Of a stretch of DNA of 17,656 bases, positions 13,219-17,656 are shown one piece after another. The stretch covers positions 1 through 17,656 of the forward strand of contig JAEZRH010000040.1 of NCBI GenBank assembly GCA_023412845.1, given 5' to 3'. Made by a program: the position numbers and the translations under genes. The notes beneath the pieces are model-generated. The model did not search any database and was not told the DNA's origin. It saw nothing but the letters and a program-made list of their open reading frames with translations. Each line of letters begins with the position of its first letter. Position 1 is the stretch's first letter. The stretch is from Bacillota bacterium. Lineage in GTDB: Bacteria; Bacillota; Clostridia; Oscillospirales; Acutalibacteraceae.

Positions 13219-14484
13219 TCAGACGTCGGCCGTTACAAATCCGGCCACGCGTCCGCCCGCGGAAGCGACCGCAAGCAGCGACTCTTTCATCTGTGCGAAC
13301 GGAGTGGAGCCGTAACGCGCCGTCAGGATGGTAGCCTGCACGCGCGCGGCGATGTTGTCGGCGTCGGGGAAAGCCGCCTCTGCGGGGGCGGAAACGACCA
13401 CGTAGTCATACTCCGCAGCGGCCTTCGACAGCAGCCGCGCGAACCCGTCGCCCGCAAAAACGTCGGCGGGGTCCGTATTTTCCAGTTTGCCCGCCACAAG
13501 CAGATACAGTCCGGGCCGCGACGGTACGGGAACCGCGGCCTCCTGCATGCCGCAGGACCCGCCAAGGACGTCCGCAAGCGTTTTTCCGGCCGTGACGTTC
13601 AGCAAGGGCGAAAGCGCGCCGCCGCGCAGGTCGGCGTCCACCGCAAGGACCTTTTTGCCCGTCTGCGCCAGCGACTTTGCAAAACCGGCCGCCGCCGCTT
13701 CACCCCCGTCGCCGCCGCAGATTCCGGTCACGAGAAAAGTCTTTGCTTCTTCGGCCTGATGCAGCGCCGCGGCGCGCATCTTGCGGAACGCGTCGTCCTT
13801 TACGGAATCCGCGCCGTCATGCGGGACCTCCGCCAGCAGCCTGACGTTCAGTTCCTGTTCGGCAAATCGGCTGTTTCGGATCGTTCTGTCGGAAAGGACC
13901 GCAAGGATACCGTAGCAGATATAGAGGATAACGCCGAGCGCCATACCGAGCAGTCCGCTCTTGGCCATGGCCGACTTTCTCGACTGCGCGCTCTGCGGGA
14001 CCGCCTGGTCCTTGACGGAAACGGTGAGTTTCGGCGAAGGGAACTGCTGCTCCAGCTCCTGCGCGAGGATCTCCGTGGCGGCGCTGGCGATCGGCGCAGC
14101 CTTGGCCGCGTCCGAAGTGTTGACCGTCAGCTTGATGACGGGCGCCGCGTTGAGCTGTTCCGCGGCGATCTTGCTGATCTCGGAGGGATCGATTCCCACG
14201 GCCGCCGCGGTCTGTTTGATCAGATCGTTCGAACCCGACAGGGCGACCACGGTCTGGACGCGGCTGTTCAGGATGCTGGTATATTGCAGGCGGTAATCGG
14301 TCTGGGCGCTTTCCGGAATCTCACAGGAAATCACAAAGGTGGTGTTCGCCGAATAGCTCGGCCTGGCGAGCTTGAGCGGCAAAAGTCCTGCTATAACGCC
14401 GAAAATCAGGACAACAAGGATGAATTTAAAACGGTTTCTTTTGAAAAAATGCAGGATCTCGGAAAAACTAACATAGAGTTCCAT
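13219..14484 (-). CDS. Fused Wzz / degenerate BY-kinase-like chain-length protein
   Basis: This is a predicted inner-membrane polysaccharide co-polymerase. A Wzz-type part has spans at about 19-38 and 177-198, with an outer loop between them. It is joined to a cytosolic P-loop domain of the BY-kinase (CapB/CpsD/Wzc) type at about 205-421. The Walker A' motif VLAVDADLRGG is intact (D283, D285). Walker A reads TGICGGDGGEAA (253-264), where the family has GxGKST, so lysine is replaced by G261 and serine by E262. Walker B reads YVVVSAP, with S365 in place of the usual aspartate. The C terminus (VAGFVTADV) has no tyrosine cluster. It therefore looks like a pseudokinase that may still bind partners. 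At 421 aa it is compact. AAGGAGG lies 7 nt before the start, and the upstream glycosyltransferase gene ends 12 nt away. It is the last gene of the operon. Confidence 0.85.
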   Translation of the reverse strand: MELYVSFSEILHFFKRNRFKFILVVLIFGVIAGLLPLKLARPSYSANTTFVISCEIPESAQTDYRLQYTSILNSRVQTVVALSGSNDLIKQTAAAVGIDPSEISKIAAEQLNAAPVIKLTVNTSDAAKAAPIASAATEILAQELEQQFPSPKLTVSVKDQAVPQSAQSRKSAMAKSGLLGMALGVILYICYGILAVLSDRTIRNSRFAEQELNVRLLAEVPHDGADSVKDDAFRKMRAAALHQAEEAKTFLVTGICGGDGGEAAAAGFAKSLAQTGKKVLAVDADLRGGALSPLLNVTAGKTLADVLGGSCGMQEAAVPVPSRPGLYLLVAGKLENTDPADVFAGDGFARLLSKAAAEYDYVVVSAPAEAAFPDADNIAARVQATILTARYGSTPFAQMKESLLAVASAGGRVAGFVTADV

Positions 14485-14496
14485 CGGACGGCCTCC

Positions 14497-15678
14497 TTAA
14501 TTTTTATCGCTGACAGCGGCACCGGCAAAGCTGAGCACCTGCTTCATGATGTTCTTCCAGTCGTAATGCTTCCTTGCAAACTCACGTTCGGCTCCGGCAA
14601 GGCCGCTGCGGCGGCGGCAGTCCTGAGCAAAACGGACCACCGCTTCCATATCGATGGGCGAGGGGTCGTTGGGGACGCGCAGCGCAAAATCCACGTTTTC
14701 GTTTTCAATGGAGTCTTCGCAGGTATAGATGAACGGCAGGCCCTTGGCGCAGTATTCCCGTGCCTTGAGCGAAGAGCAGGCGTTCAGCCCCCGGCGGTAG
14801 CACCCCAGCTTGGAAACGCCGAGGTCGGCCCGCGCATAGATGGCGTCCAGCTCCGCGCCCGTTTTGAAGCCGGGGCACTCCACGTCGCCGTCAAGCCCCA
14901 GCCGATGCACCTGAGCGAGAAAATCCGGCATCTCCTTCGCGTCGCCGCCCACCATGATGAAACGGATGCGCGGTCCCTGAGGATTCTTTTCCTTATAGGT
15001 GTACATTCCTTCCAGCACCCGGTCGTACGCCTGCCACCAGAGGGTGCCGGCGACGCCCACAAGGACGATCTCCTCCGGGTCCTGTTTCGGCGGGACAGGC
15101 TGCATGGCGTCCACGTCGATGCCGTTGCTGATGTTGATCCCCTTGATGCCGAAATAGCTGTCCGCGGGGTTGCCGATGAGCGCGACGGCGTCCACAAGGC
15201 CTTTCAGTCGCGGCGCGGCAAGGCGGTCCGCGGCGGCCGTGGCAAGAACCTTCGCACGCGCCGAAACACGGCGGGAAAAAGGCTGCACCCCGTCCACGCT
15301 GTGGATATAATCCATGAGATAGGGGTAGTTCGGGAATTCGATGACGATCTGTTTCGCGCCGTTGGCGCGGGCCGTCTTACAGATTTCAACAACGTCTGAG
15401 CTGACCCGGTCAAGGCGCATATAGACGACGTCGAACGAATGGGACGCCAGATATTCCTTCGCCACCTGCGAAAAGCGGTGCATCAGCCCGCTACCGGGCG
15501 AAACCGTGCGGGTCTCCACCTGATCGCCGGTCACGAAACGGTAATCGAGGCCTTTCCAGAGCGAATATGTCACCTCATACCCAAGTTTGCGGAACGCCTG
15601 CGCCTGCCAGCCGATCTTGCGCACGACGCCGACATACAGCAGGGCGTCCTCCTGAAAGGTCAGGTACATCAGTTTCAT
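14497..15678 (-). CDS. Glycosyltransferase, GT-B fold (GT4-like)
   Basis: This is a 393-aa predicted glycosyltransferase of the polysaccharide operon. The start is ATG 15678, with GAGGTGA 7 nt upstream; the open frame continues further over the next gene but is a shadow there. The N-terminal domain starts MKLMYLTFQED and includes VVYMRLDR (84-91) and EFPNYPY (114-120). SNGID (184-188) marks the domain link. The donor domain begins with LVGVAGTLWWQAYDR (206-220) and has SSLKAREYCAKGLPFIY (302-318), where E308 corresponds to the second glutamate of the usual EX7E region. The first glutamate is not obvious, so the fit to GT4 is looser than for its neighbours. The gene overlaps the upstream GT4 stop by 4 nt (ATGA). 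The donor sugar is unknown. Confidence 0.82.
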   Translation of the reverse strand: MKLMYLTFQEDALLYVGVVRKIGWQAQAFRKLGYEVTYSLWKGLDYRFVTGDQVETRTVSPGSGLMHRFSQVAKEYLASHSFDVVYMRLDRVSSDVVEICKTARANGAKQIVIEFPNYPYLMDYIHSVDGVQPFSRRVSARAKVLATAAADRLAAPRLKGLVDAVALIGNPADSYFGIKGINISNGIDVDAMQPVPPKQDPEEIVLVGVAGTLWWQAYDRVLEGMYTYKEKNPQGPRIRFIMVGGDAKEMPDFLAQVHRLGLDGDVECPGFKTGAELDAIYARADLGVSKLGCYRRGLNACSSLKAREYCAKGLPFIYTCEDSIENENVDFALRVPNDPSPIDMEAVVRFAQDCRRRSGLAGAEREFARKHYDWKNIMKQVLSFAGAAVSDKN

Positions 15679-16892
15679 TTGCCAATCACCTCGTAAAAGC
15701 GCCTGAAATTTTTTTCCGCGCTGATCTTTTCCTCCCAGATCCTGCGGGAGCTTTCGCAAAGACGCCCGTAATCTTCTTCCTTCATCGACCGCAGGAGGCG
15801 GAGTTTTTCCACAAGGTCCCGCGGCGAGAAATCCGCGGGCAACAGGAAGCCGTTGACGCCGTCCTTCACGATCTCCCCCGTGCCGCCGACATCCGTCGCA
15901 ATGACGGGAATGCCGCACGAGCACGCCTCCATGACGGAGACGGGGATGCCCTCGCTGGAACTGACGTTCAGAAAAACGGAAACGCCGTTCTCCCTGTAGT
16001 ATTCCGGAATTTTCGCGTTTTCCATCTGCCCCGCGAATTCCGCGCTCACCTGCGCAGGAAGATCCCGCGCCCTGCCGCGCAGCTCCCCTTCCAGCGGCCC
16101 GGAGCCGATGTGCGTCCATACGACGGGGAAATCCGTTTCTTTCAGCGCGTCCAGAATCAGAGAGAGGCGTTTGACCGGCACCATGTAGGCGCAGGAAACG
16201 GCGTGAAACGGCTCCCTGCGGCATGGGGCGACCCCCCCGTCGCGTGTGCCGAGATAGGAAACCTGCACGTTCGAAGCGTGCCGCGGGGATTCCCGTATCA
16301 GACACCCGGCACCGTCCTGCGAGCACGGGTAAATGCGGTCCACATGGCGGAAGAGGAAACGCCGCATCGGCAGATAGCCGTACTTTGCGCGCTCACTGTG
16401 GATATCGAATCCGTGCGCGCGTGAAACGCACACGGACCGGATATTTCTTCTGCGGAGATCCCGCGCATAAAGCGCGCCGGCAAACGCGGCATCGTAAAAC
16501 CAGTAGCTGTAGACGACGACGTCGTCCGCGCCGCGGGCAAAGTCCGACGCTTTCAGCCCCCGGTAGATTTCACGCGCATTCTTTGCAAAATACAGCAGCT
16601 CATGCGCTTTGCCCGCCGTGAGCCTTCCTGTGAAAAGCAGCCGGAACAGTTCCGCCGCCACGCCGGGCAGAAGCAGGGCAGCCGGGTAGGCCGCCGCGCC
16701 GGCGGCCTTCTTCGGGACAGGGCGGCATTCCACCCCGCCGGGCAGCTCCCTTGTCTGAACGGAACCGGGCTTCGGGCTGCAGGGACAAACAAGGATCCTG
16801 TCGAAGCCGAACGCCGAACCGAGCTCCGCCGAGATGAAATCTTCCCCGGAACCGAGCGGGAACGAAGCGGTCAGCATCAGAAGCAGCCTCAC
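15675..16892 (-). CDS. Glycosyltransferase family 4 (paralogue of 10452 gene)
   Basis: This is a predicted retaining GT-B glycosyltransferase, 405 aa from a GTG start at 16892. GTG is chosen because GGGGAGGGA lies 6 nt upstream and the coding pattern RLLLMLTASFPLGSGEDF starts there; no in-frame ATG fits. Motifs are PLGSGEDF (12-19), YSYWFYDAA (128-136), SRAHGFD (157-163), PCSQDGAG (189-196), VPVKRLS (238-244) and EGIPVSVME (E314/E322), then DVGGTGEIV. These match the plus-strand gene at 10452 motif for motif, so one probably arose by duplication of the other. It overlaps the polymerase gene by GTGA and the next glycosyltransferase gene by ATGA, indicating strong translational coupling along this operon. 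Confidence 0.93.
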   Translation of the reverse strand: MRLLLMLTASFPLGSGEDFISAELGSAFGFDRILVCPCSPKPGSVQTRELPGGVECRPVPKKAAGAAAYPAALLLPGVAAELFRLLFTGRLTAGKAHELLYFAKNAREIYRGLKASDFARGADDVVVYSYWFYDAAFAGALYARDLRRRNIRSVCVSRAHGFDIHSERAKYGYLPMRRFLFRHVDRIYPCSQDGAGCLIRESPRHASNVQVSYLGTRDGGVAPCRREPFHAVSCAYMVPVKRLSLILDALKETDFPVVWTHIGSGPLEGELRGRARDLPAQVSAEFAGQMENAKIPEYYRENGVSVFLNVSSSEGIPVSVMEACSCGIPVIATDVGGTGEIVKDGVNGFLLPADFSPRDLVEKLRLLRSMKEEDYGRLCESSRRIWEEKISAEKNFRRFYEVIGK

Positions 16893-17656
16893 GGCATTCC
16901 CTCCCCGGAAGGCGTCCGCGCGGGCGCGGCGCGGGTCAGCCGGATATGCGTGCCAAGCCTTACCAGCAGCAGGGCTGCGAGGTACACGGCGATATAAAAA
17001 CACAGATAGGTCAGGTTGAACACATCTATGACCCAGGAAAACGCAAAATTGCGGGGGATGTAGACAAAGTCCTTCAGCGCGATCAGCCCGCAGGCCACGA
17101 TCACCCAGGAGCGGGTGTACATGGAGCTGAAAAAGCGGAGCATGACCCCCACCATGGCGCTGACGGCGGCGACGCCGCCCATGCCGTACGCCACATAGGC
17201 CTCCGCGACATAGGAAGTTCCGAACCCGCCGCCGGAAAGGTAGCGCACCGGGTCCACCAGATAGGTGATATAATGGGCAAAGTTATGCGTCGTCTGCACG
17301 AAGATGGCGTCCTGAACCTCGACGATAGGCGTCAAGCCGAACATCGTCTTCGTAAGGGTGTTGTTGTGGAAAAACATCTCGAACGGATAGAACAGGAACT
17401 GGTAGGCGGTATGATGATTGATCACATCCCAGTTATTGACCGTCTGGATCACCACGCGGAAACTCGCCCCCTGCGAATAGACGAACGAAACCAGCGACGA
17501 GAACAGGCCCTTGCTGCCGATCGCCCAGCCCGCGCGCAGCTCCGCGATGATCTCAAGGACATACATGGCGGCAATCAGAAGGATCGCCGCCCAGAAGATC
17601 GTATGCTTTTTCAGCCGGCGCTTGTCCTTTTTCCGCAGGGTGTGCCGCAGCACAAA
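16889..17656 (-). CDS. O-antigen/EPS polymerase, Wzy family (partial, 5' end outside window)
   Basis: This is the C-terminal 255 residues of a multi-span membrane protein; the frame stays open to the right edge, so the true start lies outside. Hydrophobic spans are at about 20-36, 155-172, 183-198 and 214-232 of the visible part, with long soluble loops between. The segment RYLSGGGFGTSYVAEAYVAYG (about 138-158) resembles the conserved glycine-serine-AEAY patch of the O-antigen polysaccharide polymerase Wzy family. Such enzymes link undecaprenyl-bound repeat units on the outer face of the membrane. The neighbouring glycosyltransferases and Wzz-like protein support this. The Wzy families are highly divergent, so a different polysaccharide membrane enzyme cannot be excluded. 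The stop overlaps the GTG of the next gene by 4 nt. Confidence 0.78.
   Translation of the reverse strand, partial: FVLRHTLRKKDKRRLKKHTIFWAAILLIAAMYVLEIIAELRAGWAIGSKGLFSSLVSFVYSQGASFRVVIQTVNNWDVINHHTAYQFLFYPFEMFFHNNTLTKTMFGLTPIVEVQDAIFVQTTHNFAHYITYLVDPVRYLSGGGFGTSYVAEAYVAYGMGGVAAVSAMVGVMLRFFSSMYTRSWVIVACGLIALKDFVYIPRNFAFSWVIDVFNLTYLCFYIAVYLAALLLVRLGTHIRLTRAAPARTPSGEGMP

Noticed and set aside
13111..15399. 762-codon open frame on the plus strand opposite the Wzz and glycosyltransferase genes
   Set aside because: It is an antisense frame over two well-supported genes, rich in arginine, and typical of GC-rich third-position shadows. No family motif was seen.
1..17656. CRISPR arrays, insertion sequences, phage genes and attachment sites
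   Set aside because: No regularly spaced repeats, transposase or integrase motifs, or direct duplication of the tRNA-Leu 3' end were seen by eye in the window.

Overview
The window looks like chromosomal DNA from a moderately GC-rich member of the Firmicutes, probably a Clostridia/Oscillospiraceae-like organism. The grounds are the Firmicutes-style Shine-Dalgarno sites (AGGAGG), the mnmA plus cysteine desulfurase pair, the DUF421/DUF4363 membrane pair and the gene content of the polysaccharide locus. No phage, insertion sequence, CRISPR or plasmid feature was seen. The genus cannot be fixed from sequence reading alone.

Layout. Positions 1-500 are mostly non-coding, with one promoter facing the left edge. 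A small stand-alone gene (507-728) has its own promoter and a strong terminator. An AT-rich gap follows, then a minus-strand tRNA-Leu(UAA). Next on the minus strand come a secreted M23 peptidase and a monotopic phosphoglycosyl transferase, the enzyme type that starts polysaccharide assembly on undecaprenyl phosphate. Divergent from these, a ROK sugar kinase and an aldose 1-epimerase form a plus-strand pair closed by a long hairpin terminator. Converging on it, mnmA and a cysteine desulfurase overlap by 4 nt and serve tRNA 2-thiouridine synthesis.

From 7.8 kb onward the window is mainly surface polysaccharide biosynthesis. A GT4 and a GT2 glycosyltransferase form a minus-strand pair with a predicted leader of about 210 nt. 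A divergent GT4 gene (10452-11744) stands alone. A DUF4363/DUF421 membrane pair (11892-12946) separates it from a tightly overlapped minus-strand operon: a Wzy-type polymerase (cut by the right edge), a GT4 paralogous to the one at 10452, another glycosyltransferase, and a fused Wzz/BY-kinase-like chain-length protein.

The parts suggest a Wzx/Wzy-type exopolysaccharide or capsule pathway: initiation by the phosphoglycosyl transferase, extension by up to five glycosyltransferases, polymerisation by Wzy and length control by the Wzz protein. No flippase is visible; it may lie beyond the right edge.

The most unusual points are three. The Wzz protein's kinase domain has lost the Walker A lysine and the Walker B aspartate. 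A perfect 12-bp inverted repeat covers the likely ribosome-binding site of the DUF421 gene. Two intergenic stretches (about 7.6-7.8 kb and 13.0-13.2 kb) are rich in hairpins and share a short palindrome.
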